Source: Aciduricibacillus chroicocephali (GTDB lineage Bacteria; Bacillota; Bacilli; Bacillales; Amphibacillaceae). From it: a stretch of 64,000 nt of DNA. Both the position numbers and the translations under genes were made by a program. Position 1 is the first letter of the stretch, and every line of letters starts with the position of its first letter. Shown one piece after another: positions 1 through 10,615 of this stretch. The notes under the pieces were generated by a model. It was not told where the DNA came from, did not search any database, and saw only the letters and a list, made by a program, of their open reading frames with translations. Location of the stretch: the NCBI RefSeq assembly GCF_030762805.1, contig NZ_CP129113.1, positions 1,874,001-1,938,000 of the forward strand. The letters run 5' to 3'.

Positions 1-349
1 GAGCACACATCGGAATGACCCCTTTGACCTTATGTGAATATGCGAGTTTTATCGCCAGTACCCCACCAAGTGAAAGACCGGCTACTGCAATTTCTTCATA
101 TCCAAGTTCATGCAAATGCTCATATGCTTTTACAACATCTTCCCACCAGTCAGCTGCTGTTGCTTCCACAATCTCTTCAGCTGCGCCGCCATGGCCCCGG
201 TATATCGGTGCATGACTTGTGTATCCTTGCTTTTCCAAATAGCGCCCAAGCATACGCACATCAGCTGAATGCCCGGTAAAGCCATGCAAAAGTAGAACCG
301 CACGTGGGCCTGCTTCAAATGTAAATGGTTCTGGGTGTTTTATTTTCAT
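1..349 (-). CDS. yvaK: Carboxylesterase, YvaK/Est30-like (3' end cut by window edge)
   Basis: Only the N-terminal 116 residues are inside the window; the gene runs off the left edge. The visible part is an alpha/beta hydrolase: an early LLLHGFTGH oxyanion-hole strand, then an IYRGHGG loop, and the nucleophile elbow AGLSLGG near residue 94, typical of the small monomeric carboxylesterases of Bacillaceae that hydrolyse short-chain esters in the cytoplasm. The ATG at 347-349 follows a GGAGAAGGAG ribosome site. It lies downstream of secG on the same strand, as in B. subtilis (secG-yvaK-rnr), but a terminator separates the two. Family is confident; substrate is unknown. Confidence 0.85.
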   Translation of the reverse strand, partial: MKIKHPEPFTFEAGPRAVLLLHGFTGHSADVRMLGRYLEKQGYTSHAPIYRGHGGAAEEIVEATAADWWEDVVKAYEHLHELGYEEIAVAGLSLGGVLAIKLAYSHKVKGVIPMCA

Positions 350-510
350 CAAGCTGCATCTCCTTCTCCATTTCTCCCACTTCTACTTTACCCTTTTTAG
401 GCGCATGATACTAATAAGAGCCACTGTTTAAGTGGTTAAAATTGGTTCACAATCATTGGAAGCCATATTGATTAATCCGGTTCAATCTTATATTGTGCCG
501 TAAAAGACGA

Positions 511-540
511 AAAATCCCCGACCATCTTGAATGATCGGGG
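511..540 (-). terminator. Intrinsic terminator after secG
   Basis: A 10-bp GC-rich stem (CCCCGATCAT with ATGGTCGGGG, one G-T wobble) is followed on the minus strand by a short U-tract. It lies 10 bp past the secG stop. Confidence 0.8.
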
Positions 541-550
541 AAAATCTCTT

Positions 551-784
551 CTATTGAAGTACATAACCGCTCAAAAATGCGAGTACAAACAACAATACGC
601 CAGTAACGATTGTACCGCGATGAAGCACATAATCCAGTCCACGTGCTTTCTGCTTGCCGAAAAGCTGTTCGGCTCCTCCAGAAATTGCACCCCCAAGACC
701 TTCACTCTTGCTTGACTGAAGAACAACAAATACAATCAGGACAATCGCATCAATGATGAGCAATATATTTACAACATTCAACAT
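551..784 (-). CDS. secG: Preprotein translocase subunit SecG
   Basis: A 77-residue membrane protein with two hydrophobic segments (residues about 3-23 and 56-75) separated by the conserved SecG loop [22 protein letters not shown]. SecG is the small accessory subunit of the SecYEG channel and helps SecA-driven export. I placed the start at the ATG at 782-784, after GGGAGG. The reading frame extends upstream to 922, but those extra residues have no ribosome site and are not SecG-like. The gene has its own terminator and is monocistronic or loosely linked to the downstream esterase, as in other Bacillaceae. Confidence 0.95.
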   Translation of the reverse strand: MLNVVNILLIIDAIVLIVFVVLQSSKSEGLGGAISGGAEQLFGKQKARGLDYVLHRGTIVTGVLLFVLAFLSGYVLQ

Positions 785-959
785 GCAAATTCTACCTCCC
801 AATAAACGAACAAATCTGCTATTTTCTACTTTAGCACAAGCATGGCTCGACCGGCAAGGATGAATATGGGGAAAAGATGCCAATTCGAAGTCTGCTGTCA
901 TAAAAAAGGCTGTGCCGTTCATACATAGTTAAATACTGCAAACAACGGAAGGTGAAGTC

Positions 960-1874
960 ATGAAACAATCACTTTGGATTCAGAACGAAGAAGGCATGGG
1001 ACTTCATGCTGTCTCCTGGATTCCTGATGGACAAGACATCAAGGCCATTGTACAAATCTCCCATGGTTTGGCAGAGCATATCGAACGGTATGAGCCTTTT
1101 GCTCAATTTCTTAATGATCACGGATTCCTCGTGTTCGGCCACGACCATCGCGGTCACGGAAAGACAGGACGCAAGCAGAACAAGCCTGGATACTTTGCTC
1201 CTGAACAAGGCTTTAACAAATTGGCGGAAGATCTCGTTCACGTAAGTCTTTGCATCAAAGATGAGCATCGTGGCATTCCAATCATTTTGCTTGGCCACAG
1301 CATGGGTTCCTTCATAGTAAAAAAAGCCTTGCAGGAAAACAGCCATTTGTACTCCGGTGCAATTATTTGTGGTACAGGAAATGAAAATAGGCTGACGACA
1401 ACGTTGGGCAAAGCACTTGCTGCGGGACTTCCACCAGAAAAGTCCTCGCCGCTCCTGAACAAGCTTGTTTTCGGAAGTTACAATAAAAAAATCATCCAAC
1501 CGCGGACGAATTTTGACTGGCTTTCATGTGATGTGAACGAGGTTGACCGGTATATTGAAGATCCGTTTTGCGGATTTATCCCGACGGCCAGACTATTTTA
1601 CGATTTGCTGGACGGCCTGCAAATCGTTGGTAACTGGAGAAAAAATACTAACATCCGAAAACATTTCCCACTGTTATTCATGAGCGGCCATGATGACCCA
1701 GTCGGCAAATTTGGAAAAAGTGTATGGCAGGCAACAGAGCATTATCGCAAGGCAGGACTGGAAGACATAACAGTTCTTTTATTTGAAGACATGCGCCATG
1801 AAATCCTGAATGAAATCAATCGAGATGAAGTCTGGAAAACAATCTTGAATTGGATTATGGAATCATATAATTAG
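960..1874 (+). CDS. Alpha/beta hydrolase, lysophospholipase/monoacylglycerol lipase-like
   Basis: A 304-residue Hydrolase_4 (Serine aminopeptidase S33) family protein without a signal peptide. Visible features are the oxyanion motif SHGLAEH (residues 34-40), the HDHRGHG turn near 61-67, the nucleophile elbow GHSMGS with Ser114, a late Asp in MSGHDDPVG and a His in DMRHE near the C terminus, completing a Ser-Asp-His triad. The family cleaves acyl groups from lysophospholipids or monoglycerides; the true substrate cannot be read here. GGAAGGTGAAGTC precedes the ATG. It is divergent from secG and convergent with the DUF1653 gene. Confidence 0.85.
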   Translation: MKQSLWIQNEEGMGLHAVSWIPDGQDIKAIVQISHGLAEHIERYEPFAQFLNDHGFLVFGHDHRGHGKTGRKQNKPGYFAPEQGFNKLAEDLVHVSLCIKDEHRGIPIILLGHSMGSFIVKKALQENSHLYSGAIICGTGNENRLTTTLGKALAAGLPPEKSSPLLNKLVFGSYNKKIIQPRTNFDWLSCDVNEVDRYIEDPFCGFIPTARLFYDLLDGLQIVGNWRKNTNIRKHFPLLFMSGHDDPVGKFGKSVWQATEHYRKAGLEDITVLLFEDMRHEILNEINRDEVWKTILNWIMESYN

Positions 1875-1895
1875 AGCATGTGAATCATGTATGCT

Positions 1896-2087
1896 CTAGT
1901 CCATCTTGGCAAACCGAGGGATTTCTTTTCCTTCTACGATTACATTTTCAAAAAACATATCATACGGCCGTGCAAAGATGCGCTGTTCATGATTTTTGTA
2001 AATAACGAGCTGCTCCTCTGTCTCACTATGTGTCGCAGTGAACAAATACTCATATATTCCACCCTTGTAGTGCTTGTAAAAAGTCAT
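1896..2087 (-). CDS. DUF1653 domain protein
   Basis: A 63-residue protein made up almost entirely of the DUF1653 pattern: an N-terminal YKHYKGGIYEYL strand, a central VIYKNHEQRIFARPYDMF block and a short charged tail. The function of the family is unknown; it is a small cytoplasmic beta-rich domain found alone or fused to other enzymes. GAGAGGAA precedes the ATG. It lies just beyond the eno terminator on the same strand, so it needs its own promoter or read-through. A short inverted repeat (TAGAGCAT/ATGCTCTA, 1873-1899) lies between its end and the convergent hydrolase and could help stop both transcripts. Confidence 0.8.
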   Translation of the reverse strand: MTFYKHYKGGIYEYLFTATHSETEEQLVIYKNHEQRIFARPYDMFFENVIVEGKEIPRFAKMD

Positions 2088-2105
2088 AAAAAAATTCCTC
2101 TCATG

Positions 2106-2138
2106 AAAACAACCCTGCCCATGAAAAGGGTCAGGGTT
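2106..2138 (-). terminator. Intrinsic terminator after eno
   Basis: The stem AACCCTG..CCC pairs with GGG..CAGGGTT, followed by a weak GTTTTC tract on the minus strand. It lies right after the eno stop codon and ends the glycolysis operon. Confidence 0.75.
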
Positions 2139-2148
2139 GCATGTAAAA

Positions 2149-3450
<1,302 letters not shown>

Positions 3451-4989
3451 CTATTGTTTGATTAGTGTTTTTCCTGTCATTTCTTCCGGTTTTTCCAACC
3501 CTAAAAGATGGAGCAATGTCGGTGCAAGGTCAGCAAGAATACCGCCGGAGCGCAGATCAATTCCATTCTTTGTAACGATTACAGGAACTGGATTTGTCGT
3601 ATGAGCTGTCATTGGCTTGCCTTCTATCGTAACAACTTCATCGGAATTGCCGTGATCTGCAGTAATAATTGCTGTACCTCCAAGAGAGATAATCTTGTCC
3701 ACAATCTTGCCAAGGCATTCATCTACTGTCTCAATTGCCTTCACTGTCGGCTCAAGAAGACCGGAATGGCCGACCATATCAGGATTGGCGAAGTTCAGAA
3801 TTACTGCATTCAGATCATCTCTATCAAGTTCCTCAAGCAGCGCATCTGTCACTTCATAGGCACTCATTTCCGGCTTCAAGTCATATGTAGCTACTTTTGG
3901 TGAGTTGATCAGAATCCGCTTTTCACCAGGGAATTCATCTTCCCGTCCGCCACTCATAAAGAATGTGACATGCGGATATTTTTCTGTCTCTGCAATCCGG
4001 AGCTGTTTCATTCCATTAACAGAGATCACTTCACCTACAGTATTATTCAAATTGATCGGTTCAAAGCCTGTTTCTCCATGAATCATGTCACTGTATGGGA
4101 GCATCATGACGAAATTCAAGTTTGCCGGCTTTGATGGACCTCGGTCAAACTCATTAAAATCTTCATTGCCAAAAGCAAGTGAAAGCTGAATCGCACGGTC
4201 TGGACGGAAGTTGAAGAATATAGCAGAATCCCCGGTTTCAATGTTACCAATCGGATTCTCCTCACTATTTACCATTACCGTTGGCTTTACGAATTCATCT
4301 GTGATGCCAGATGCATAGCTTGCTTCGACAGCTGCTTCAGCAGACTGGAACTTTTCTCCAGCACCAGCAGTCATTGCATCATAGGCAAGCTTTACCCGTT
4401 CCCATCTTTTATCACGGTCCATTGCGTAATAACGGCCGGTAATGCTTGCGAAAGAACCGACTCCGATTTCTTTCATCTTTTCTTCAGCTTCTTGAATATA
4501 TCCGAGGGCTGTCTTAGGGCCGACATCCCGGCCATCCAGGAATCCGTGTACATACACACGATCAAGTCCTTCTTTTTTAGCCAACTTCAGCAGAGCATAC
4601 AGATGACGAATATGGCTGTGGACCCCACCATCGGAAAGCAGACCGAACAAATGAAGTGCTTTGCCCGTATCCCGAGCCTGACGAACAGCTTTTAAGAAAG
4701 CCGGCTTTTCAAAGATATCACCATTCTCAATTGCCAGATTGATCCGTGTCAGACTTTGATAAACAATTCGGCCAGCACCAATGTTCAAATGACCAACTTC
4801 GGAATTGCCCATCTGCCCCTCCGGCAGACCGACAGCATTCCCGCATGCAGTCAATGTCTCATGCGGGAATTCAGTCCAGTAGCGGTCAAAGTTCGGCTTA
4901 TGTGCCTGTTCGACGGCATTGCCTTCCGTTTCATCACGAAATGCGAACCCATCAATGATGATGAGAGCGGCAAGTTTCCGATCCGTCAT
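3451..4989 (-). CDS. gpmI: 2,3-bisphosphoglycerate-independent phosphoglycerate mutase
   Basis: A 512-residue cofactor-independent mutase of the alkaline phosphatase superfamily, interconverting 3- and 2-phosphoglycerate with two Mn2+. Seen: the metal-binding start IIDGFA, the phosphoserine nucleophile in [17 protein letters not shown], the [14 protein letters not shown] block, [27 protein letters not shown] and the second metal cluster TADHGNSDE. Length matches the B. subtilis enzyme. It overlaps the tpiA stop by 4 bp (start 4989, tpiA end 4986), so the pair is probably translationally coupled. The manganese enzyme of this type is pH-sensitive and important during sporulation in Bacillus. 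Confidence 0.98.
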   Translation of the reverse strand: MTDRKLAALIIIDGFAFRDETEGNAVEQAHKPNFDRYWTEFPHETLTACGNAVGLPEGQMGNSEVGHLNIGAGRIVYQSLTRINLAIENGDIFEKPAFLKAVRQARDTGKALHLFGLLSDGGVHSHIRHLYALLKLAKKEGLDRVYVHGFLDGRDVGPKTALGYIQEAEEKMKEIGVGSFASITGRYYAMDRDKRWERVKLAYDAMTAGAGEKFQSAEAAVEASYASGITDEFVKPTVMVNSEENPIGNIETGDSAIFFNFRPDRAIQLSLAFGNEDFNEFDRGPSKPANLNFVMMLPYSDMIHGETGFEPINLNNTVGEVISVNGMKQLRIAETEKYPHVTFFMSGGREDEFPGEKRILINSPKVATYDLKPEMSAYEVTDALLEELDRDDLNAVILNFANPDMVGHSGLLEPTVKAIETVDECLGKIVDKIISLGGTAIITADHGNSDEVVTIEGKPMTAHTTNPVPVIVTKNGIDLRSGGILADLAPTLLHLLGLEKPEEMTGKTLIKQ

Positions 4990-5744
4990 TTGGTGCCCTC
5001 CTCAAGCAGTTTCACAAAGGAATCTGCTTCAAGGCTCGCACCACCGACAAGGGCACCATCGATATCACTTTTTGCAAGCAAATCCCCTATATTATCAGGC
5101 TTCACACTACCGCCATACTGAATAATGACTTGATCTGCAATCTCCTGATTAGACAGTTCAGCAATGGTCTTGCGAATATGTTTGCAAACATCATTCGCCT
5201 CTTCATCTGTTGCTGTCTTGCCTGTTCCAATAGCCCAGATTGGTTCATAAGCAATGATTGTTTTGGAAATCTGCTCATCTGAAAGACCTGAGAGCGCATT
5301 TTCAACTTGCTGTCTAATATGGCTTTCCATAACTCCTGATTCGCGCTGTTCAAGTGATTCACCAACGCAGATGATCGGAAGGATATTATGAGCAAAAGCT
5401 GCATGAGTTTTCTTGTTCACTGAGTCATCTGTTTCTCCAAACATTTCACGACGCTCAGAGTGTCCGATAACACAATGGCTTACACCAATATCAGCAAGCA
5501 TTCCTGGACTCACTTCACCAGTGAATGCACCTTTTTCTTCGAAGTGCATATTCTGGGCAGCGATTCTGATATCAGTTCCTTTTGCCTTTTCAACGAGCAG
5601 TGGAAGGAATAGATACGGTGCACAAACAATCGTTTCTGTCTTCATTGCAGATGGGACAGAGGATTTAATATCATCTATAAATTGGCCGGCGCTATTAAGC
5701 AATTTGTGCATTTTCCAATTGCCGGCAATTACTGTTTTCCTCAT
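4986..5744 (-). CDS. tpiA: Triosephosphate isomerase
   Basis: A 252-residue TIM-barrel enzyme interconverting dihydroxyacetone phosphate and glyceraldehyde 3-phosphate. Catalytic residues are visible: Lys in GNWKMHK near the N terminus, His in VIGHSERR, the catalytic Glu in [12 protein letters not shown], and the phosphate-binding GGSV and GALVGGASL loops near the C terminus. The start overlaps the end of pgk by 4 bp (5741-5744), and gpmI overlaps its own end, so the three genes are tightly coupled in the lower-glycolysis operon. Confidence 0.98.
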   Translation of the reverse strand: MRKTVIAGNWKMHKLLNSAGQFIDDIKSSVPSAMKTETIVCAPYLFLPLLVEKAKGTDIRIAAQNMHFEEKGAFTGEVSPGMLADIGVSHCVIGHSERREMFGETDDSVNKKTHAAFAHNILPIICVGESLEQRESGVMESHIRQQVENALSGLSDEQISKTIIAYEPIWAIGTGKTATDEEANDVCKHIRKTIAELSNQEIADQVIIQYGGSVKPDNIGDLLAKSDIDGALVGGASLEADSFVKLLEEGTK

Positions 5745-6943
5745 GAAAGCTGTGCCCCCTGATCCTTGTCATCAAGTGCAGCGACACCTGGAAGTGTCTT
5801 TCCTTCCATGAATTCCAATGATGCTCCCCCACCAGTTGAAACGTGATCCATCTTTTCTGCAACACCGAACTTCTCAACAGCTGCAGCCGAATCTCCGCCA
5901 CCGATTACAGAATAACCTGCTGTTTTTGCCAGTGCATCGGCAACTGTTTTCGTTCCAGCTGAGAAAGGCTCCATTTCAAATACACCCATCGGTCCGTTCC
6001 AGACAACCAGCTTGGAATCAGCAATCAGCTCACTGTACGTCTTGCGTGTCTTCGGCCCGATATCAAGTGCCTGCCAGCCCTCAGGAATTTCAGATACAGG
6101 TACAACTTTTGTCTCTGCATCTTCAGAAAATTCATTAGCAATGACGACGTCGACTGGGATTTCGAAACGAACGCCTTTCTCTTTCGCTAGCTCAATGAAT
6201 CTTTTCGCTGTATCGACTTTATCAGCCTCTAGAAGCGAGTCTCCTACATCATGACCTTCCGCTTTGATGAAAGTATTGGCAAGTCCTCCGCCGATTAGCA
6301 ATGTGTCAACCTTATCAAGCAAATTGTCGATGACATCAATCTTGTCCTTTACTTTGGCGCCGCCAATAATCGCTGTAAACGGACGTTCAGGATTTTCAAG
6401 AGCTTTCCCGAGAACTTCAATTTCCTTTTCCATGAGCAGACCTGCTGCGCTCGGCAGTTTTTCTGCTACACCTGCTGTTGAAGCGTGAGCACGGTGAGCC
6501 GTTCCGAATGCATCGTTTACATAGAGGTCAGCCATTTTTGCGAATGCTTCTGCAAGCTCAGGCGCATTCTTTTCTTCGCCGGCTTCAAAGCGTACATTCT
6601 CAATTAAGAGGACATCACCATCTGAAAGGCCTTTGATCGCTTCATCCACTTCAGAACCATAAACCGAATCTGTCTTGATAACATCACGCTCTAGCAAATC
6701 ACTTAATCTAGCCGCAACTGGATCAAGACGCAATGTTTCATCAATTTTTCCTTTAGGGCGTCCAAGATGAGTCACAAGAATGACACGCGCTCCCTGATCG
6801 GAAAGATGTCTGATTGTCGGCAAGGCTGCTTTGATACGTGTGTCGTCAGTAATTTCCCCTTCATCCATCGGCACATTGAAGTCCACACGGCAAAACACGT
6901 TCTTGCCAGCCACATCAAGATCGTTCAGCGTTTTTTTATTCAT
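5741..6943 (-). CDS. pgk: Phosphoglycerate kinase
   Basis: A 400-residue monomeric kinase making ATP from 1,3-bisphosphoglycerate. Seen: N-terminal [11 protein letters not shown], the substrate site THLGRPKG, the hinge region GGAKVKDK, and the C-terminal nucleotide loop GGGDSAAAV with [13 protein letters not shown] chose the ATG at 6943 (MNKKTLND) because the ribosome site GGAGG lies 9 bases upstream of it; an upstream in-frame ATG at 6970 would place that site inside the gene. It is the first gene of the operon. The usual upstream partners cggR and gapA are not here: the next gene upstream is a glutaredoxin-like gene with its own terminator. Confidence 0.97.
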   Translation of the reverse strand: MNKKTLNDLDVAGKNVFCRVDFNVPMDEGEITDDTRIKAALPTIRHLSDQGARVILVTHLGRPKGKIDETLRLDPVAARLSDLLERDVIKTDSVYGSEVDEAIKGLSDGDVLLIENVRFEAGEEKNAPELAEAFAKMADLYVNDAFGTAHRAHASTAGVAEKLPSAAGLLMEKEIEVLGKALENPERPFTAIIGGAKVKDKIDVIDNLLDKVDTLLIGGGLANTFIKAEGHDVGDSLLEADKVDTAKRFIELAKEKGVRFEIPVDVVIANEFSEDAETKVVPVSEIPEGWQALDIGPKTRKTYSELIADSKLVVWNGPMGVFEMEPFSAGTKTVADALAKTAGYSVIGGGDSAAAVEKFGVAEKMDHVSTGGGASLEFMEGKTLPGVAALDDKDQGAQLS

Positions 6944-7020
6944 ATGTTTCATATCCTCCAATATTTGCATTTATCTTCATTATGTATACGCAATCCGGCT
7001 TTTTTGCACCGTCTGCTTTT

Positions 7021-7050
7021 CCTTTATTATATAAGAGTTTACTCTAAAGG
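7021..7050 (-). promoter_or_regulatory. Dyad and -10-like box upstream of pgk
   Basis: A 12-bp inverted repeat, AGAGTTTACTCT (7034-7045), lies inside a larger CCTTTA...TAAAGG dyad (7021-7050). A perfect TATAAT reads on the minus strand at 7026-7031. No clear -35 box is present at normal spacing, as expected for an activated or repressed promoter. A second, longer dyad lies upstream at 7093-7135. Since the usual cggR-gapA promoter is absent, this is the best candidate control region for pgk-tpiA-gpmI-eno. The assignment is inferred from position only. Confidence 0.4.
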
Positions 7051-7134
7051 ACTACTATATTGTAGCATTATCATTAAAAGTGACATACTATTTTCTACCC
7101 GATTAAAGGGGGAAATATCCCCTTGCCTTAATAG

Positions 7135-7171
7135 AAAAAGCCAGCAACTGCAAAATACTCCAGTTGCCGGC
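7135..7171 (-). terminator. Intrinsic terminator after the glutaredoxin-like gene
   Basis: The stem GCCGGCAACTG with CAGTTGCTGGC (one mismatch) is followed by TTTTT on the minus strand, 35 bp past the gene. It separates this transcript from the glycolytic operon. Confidence 0.85.
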
Positions 7172-7204
7172 CTTTATCATCTGCCATACGAGCAGTTTAA
7201 TCTT

Positions 7205-7429
7205 CTATGAACTTAATCGCTTGTTCAATTGTTCAAAACTAATCTGCTCTCCATACATCTCTTCACGATCAATGACGATAACAGGAATCATCAATCCATA
7301 ATTGAGCTGCCACTCATCTCTCGTTTCGATATCGTGCTCTATTATATTCACATCGAACAGCTCCAGGAGGGCCCTCGCCTCATCGCAAAGTGGGCATTGT
7401 TTTCTCGTATACAGTAAAACTTCCTTCAT
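7205..7429 (-). CDS. Glutaredoxin-like thiol-redox protein (DUF836 type)
   Basis: A 74-residue thioredoxin-fold protein with an N-terminal strand VLLYTRKQCPLCDEAR carrying a CxxC redox pair, followed by VNIIEHDIETRDEW and the cis-Pro segment LMIPVIVID. These match the small glutaredoxin-like DUF836 family. The partner is unknown; in bacillithiol-making organisms such proteins are candidates for thiol exchange, which is inference. The ATG at 7427-7429 follows GAGGAGG; a longer frame reaches 7513 but lacks support. It lies 67 bp downstream of the chemoreceptor with no terminator between, so read-through from there is possible. Confidence 0.8.
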   Translation of the reverse strand: MKEVLLYTRKQCPLCDEARALLELFDVNIIEHDIETRDEWQLNYGLMIPVIVIDREEMYGEQISFEQLNKRLSS

Positions 7430-7496
7430 CGTAGCGGCTTCCTCCTCATAATTATCTATTTTCATTTTCCGAGAAGGAATCATTTTCGTCAATGTG

Positions 7497-9230
7497 TCAC
7501 ATTTTAAAATCACTAATTGATTCCTGAAGTTGCTGTGCCATTTCCGAAAGCATATTGGACACTGTTGTTATCTCTTCCACTGACGCACTCTGCTCCTGAG
7601 CAGCTGCGGCAATTTGCTGTGTATAATCTGCTGCTACGTCCGTCGTATGCTCTGATTCTTCAATTAGGCTTTCCATTTCTTTTGTTTCTTTGGACATTTC
7701 AAGAACAGCCCCGGAAACTTCCTCCACCTGATCAGAAACATGACGCACAGCCTGCACGATATCCCTGAATGCATCACCAGCTTCGTTTACGAGCTTCAGT
7801 CCCTCATCAACAGATGACTCTCCTTCATGCATCGCGACGACCGACTTATCAATGTCGACTTGAATCGCTTCAATCAGACTGCTGATTTGCTGTGCGGCGT
7901 CAGCGGACTGCTCTGCAAGTTTGCGAACTTCATTGGCAACGACAGCAAAACCTTTCCCCTGCTCACCTGCACGTGCTGCCTCAATCGATGCATTAAGTGC
8001 AAGCAAATTCGTCTGTTCGGCGACACTTGTAATCATTGAAACAATTTTACCAATTTCCTTTGATTTGCTGCCAAGCCCGTTTACAATGCCCGAAAGCCCG
8101 GCAGTATGTTCCTGGACAGTCGTCATATGATCAACAGTTGCCGTAATAATCTCGTTACCATTTTCTGCCCCATCTGCTGTTTGACGTGAGGCGAGACTGA
8201 CATCCTCCACAATCATGACAATATCATTTATATGAGTTGAGATATTCTTGGCTGCATTGCTGGACGAACTGGAACGGTTCACTTGTCCCTCTGCGCTGCT
8301 TGCAATTTCCTGTACCGATTCTGCAACATGTTGAACCAGCTTGGCAGTCTCTTCACTACTTGCTGATAATTGTTCTGATGTACCTGCAACCTGATGGGAA
8401 GCTTCCGATACACTCAGTATCATCGTCTTTAAATTTCCAGCCATTTCATTGAAGTAACGGGACAATTCGCCTACCTCATCATTCGATTTGATAGAGACCT
8501 CTTCAGTTTTCAAATCCCCTTTCGCCAGCTTTTCGACCTGCTTTGTAATAACTAAAATCGGATTGGCAATCTTTCCGGCAAACCAGAAAATGAATATAAT
8601 TCCGATAGTCAGGGCTGACAGAAGTACAATCAATGTCGTTGTTAGAACTTTTGTTGCTTCACTGTTGAATTCCTTCATATAAGAACCTGATGTGATAATC
8701 CATCCCCAGTTCTTTTCTTTATCTGCATAAACAATCTTCGGAGCTATTTCTTTGCCCCCAGGCATTTCAAATTCAAATTCTATAAAACCACCGCCGCTAT
8801 TCGCTCTCTTGATAATCTCCTGAGTAGAATATACGCCATCGGGAGTTTGGCTATCAATGAGGCTTTCTCCTTCTTTCATTGGATGGGCAACAGCGACCCC
8901 CTGATCATCAAGTGCGAAAAAGTAGCCATTCTCTCCCATATCCACTTTTGAATCAATGGAACGTTTGCCATCTCCCTGTTTCTTCCCAATGAGCATTACT
9001 CTAGCCCTTTCCTGAGCTTCCTCAAGTGTCAGCTTACCTGCTTTAACTTCCTCATTTAGCACAGTAATTAATTTCTCCGCAAGGATTACATTATTCTTAA
9101 GACCTTTCGTACCTTGTTCATCAAGACCTTTCTTCGCACCCGTATATCCAAAGTAGCCGATAATCATAGTTGGAAGCGCTAACAAAATCAATGAGATTAA
9201 AACCAGCTTTTTACGTATTGTCCACTTCAT
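7497..9230 (-). CDS. Methyl-accepting chemotaxis protein, single-Cache sensor
   Basis: A chemoreceptor of about 577 residues. Order: cytoplasmic [10 protein letters not shown]1 (about 8-30), an extracellular sCache_2-type domain (about 35-190, with [19 protein letters not shown] and [11 protein letters not shown]), TM2 (about 197-220), HAMP, then a long coiled-coil signalling domain with the conserved tip [19 protein letters not shown] and a C-terminal end lacking a pentapeptide tether. The ligand is unknown. The start is uncertain: ATG at 9230 or an in-frame TTG at 9236, both after AAGGAAGGGGGG. A SigD-like promoter lies just upstream, fitting co-expression with motility genes. Confidence 0.93.
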   Translation of the reverse strand: MKWTIRKKLVLISLILLALPTMIIGYFGYTGAKKGLDEQGTKGLKNNVILAEKLITVLNEEVKAGKLTLEEAQERARVMLIGKKQGDGKRSIDSKVDMGENGYFFALDDQGVAVAHPMKEGESLIDSQTPDGVYSTQEIIKRANSGGGFIEFEFEMPGGKEIAPKIVYADKEKNWGWIITSGSYMKEFNSEATKVLTTTLIVLLSALTIGIIFIFWFAGKIANPILVITKQVEKLAKGDLKTEEVSIKSNDEVGELSRYFNEMAGNLKTMILSVSEASHQVAGTSEQLSASSEETAKLVQHVAESVQEIASSAEGQVNRSSSSSNAAKNISTHINDIVMIVEDVSLASRQTADGAENGNEIITATVDHMTTVQEHTAGLSGIVNGLGSKSKEIGKIVSMITSVAEQTNLLALNASIEAARAGEQGKGFAVVANEVRKLAEQSADAAQQISSLIEAIQVDIDKSVVAMHEGESSVDEGLKLVNEAGDAFRDIVQAVRHVSDQVEEVSGAVLEMSKETKEMESLIEESEHTTDVAADYTQQIAAAAQEQSASVEEITTVSNMLSEMAQQLQESISDFKM

Positions 9231-9260
9231 TGTCAAACATGCCCCCCTTCCTTTTCCATT

Positions 9261-9287
9261 TTATCGGATCTTTGAACTATATATGTA
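9261..9287 (-). promoter_or_regulatory. SigD-like promoter of the chemoreceptor gene
   Basis: On the minus strand TACA (9287-9284), a 15-base spacer and TCCGATAA (9268-9261) match the SigD consensus TAAA-N15-GCCGATAT with one mismatch in the -35 and two in the -10. It lies about 30 bp upstream of the chemoreceptor start, where a promoter would be expected. Confidence 0.6.
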
Positions 9288-9459
9288 GCAGTTTAGTTAA
9301 TTTATTTAGTGAAATTTTCCAAACTTGTTTTTCTCATCCTTTTCATGCCTGTCTCACTAATTTAAGACGATTATCGTCATTTTCTGAAACAGTAAATGCG
9401 TAATTTCGCACACGGCGCTTTATAATAAAAATGATAGTGTAAAAAAGGAGACGACTTTC

Positions 9460-10515
9460 ATGGAGAAAAAGATGGAATACGGCATCTATACGCTCGGAGA
9501 TCTCGTTGCCGATCCGCACAGTGGAAAAATTGTATCGCCCGCTGTCCGCATTAAGGAAATCATTCATCAGGCAATTCTTGCTGAGAAAGGCGGATTGGAT
9601 ATTTTTGGAGTAGGCGAACATCACCGACTTGACTACGCAGTTTCTGCGCCTGCCCTTGTTCTCGCCAGCATTGCTCAGGCAACCGAAAAAATTAGATTGA
9701 CAAGTGCCGCCACAGTTCTTAGTACGACTGACCCGGTTCGATTGTTTGAAGACTTCTCCACTCTCGACCTTCTTAGCGGCGGACGGGCGGAAATCATGTG
9801 TGGACGCGGCGCTTTCGCTGAGTCTTTTTCTCTGTTCGGCTATGAATTGGAAGAAAACGATGCTTTGTTTAAAGAAAAAATGGCACTGCTTTTAAAGCTA
9901 AATGAAGAAAAGATCATTTCCTGGCACGGGCGCTTCCGTCCCGAACTGCAGCAAGCGGAAATTTCTCCGCGTCCATTACAGGAACAGCTGCCGATATGGA
10001 TTGGTGTCGGCGGTTCTCCGGAAAGTGCGGCATTTGCCGGGAAGAGCGGGGCCAATATGGCTATGGCAATTTTGAAAGGTGATGCCTTGCGATTCAAGCC
10101 GCTTGCTGATGCATATTGGGAAGCTGCACGCAATGCTGGACAACCGATCGATCAGCTTTCCCTAGGTGTCACAGGGCATGCTTTCATTGCTCAAACAACA
10201 AAAGAAGCAAAGGAGCAATTCTATCTTTATTACAAGAATTATCGCAGCTATGTGCATCGACAGCGTGGAGAAGACTTTCAATTAACTTGGGAGGAGTTCG
10301 AGGAGTTAACAGCACCTGATACATCCCTATTTGTAGGCAGCCCTGAGAGTGTAGCTCAGAAAATTGCCAATCAGTATCAATTATTCGGCCATAACCGGTT
10401 CATTGCGCAAATGGATATTGGCGGACTGCCCGCCGCACTCGTTGAGCAAAGTATCCGCCTTTTTGCCGAAGTGACAGTACCGCTTGCTAACGAGCTAATT
10501 AATAACGTAAAATAA
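9460..10515 (+). CDS. LLM-class flavin-dependent oxidoreductase (luciferase-like)
   Basis: A 351-residue protein with the bacterial-luciferase-like TIM barrel fold. Visible are the strand EYGIYTLGD, the conserved GVGEHHRLDYAVSAPALVLA region, LTSAATVLSTTDPVRLFEDFSTLDLLSGGRAE (a hallmark of the family) and PIWIGVGGSPESAAFAG. Members use reduced FMN or F420 to oxidise small organic substrates; in Bacillota FMNH2 is likely. The substrate cannot be inferred. The ATG at 9460 follows AAGGAGACGAC; an in-frame ATG at 9472 is possible. It stands alone between the divergent chemoreceptor and the SCO gene. Confidence 0.88.
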   Translation: MEKKMEYGIYTLGDLVADPHSGKIVSPAVRIKEIIHQAILAEKGGLDIFGVGEHHRLDYAVSAPALVLASIAQATEKIRLTSAATVLSTTDPVRLFEDFSTLDLLSGGRAEIMCGRGAFAESFSLFGYELEENDALFKEKMALLLKLNEEKIISWHGRFRPELQQAEISPRPLQEQLPIWIGVGGSPESAAFAGKSGANMAMAILKGDALRFKPLADAYWEAARNAGQPIDQLSLGVTGHAFIAQTTKEAKEQFYLYYKNYRSYVHRQRGEDFQLTWEEFEELTAPDTSLFVGSPESVAQKIANQYQLFGHNRFIAQMDIGGLPAALVEQSIRLFAEVTVPLANELINNVK

Positions 10516-10546
10516 ACCACTTACGTTCACATAACTGTCATACCGG

Positions 10547-10574
10547 TTGCAGATAATAGATGCTATAGTAAAAT
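10547..10574 (+). promoter_or_regulatory. SigA-type promoter of the SCO/YtkA operon
   Basis: TTGCAG (10547-10552), a 16-base spacer and TAAAAT (10569-10574) lie about 40 bp upstream of the SCO start codon. This is a plausible vegetative promoter for the two-gene unit. Confidence 0.5.
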
Positions 10575-10615
10575 TTGTAGAAGATTTTAATAAGTGGGTG
10601 AGAGGAGTTATTTAT

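Noticed and set aside
551-922. 123-residue version of SecG
   Set aside because: The extra 46 N-terminal residues have no ribosome site and are not part of the SecG family; the start at 784 follows GGGAGG.
10547-10615. N-terminal extension of the SCO protein
   Set aside because: It would place about 23 non-signal residues before the lipoprotein signal peptide; the TTG at 10616 has the ribosome site and the promoter -35 falls in the extension.
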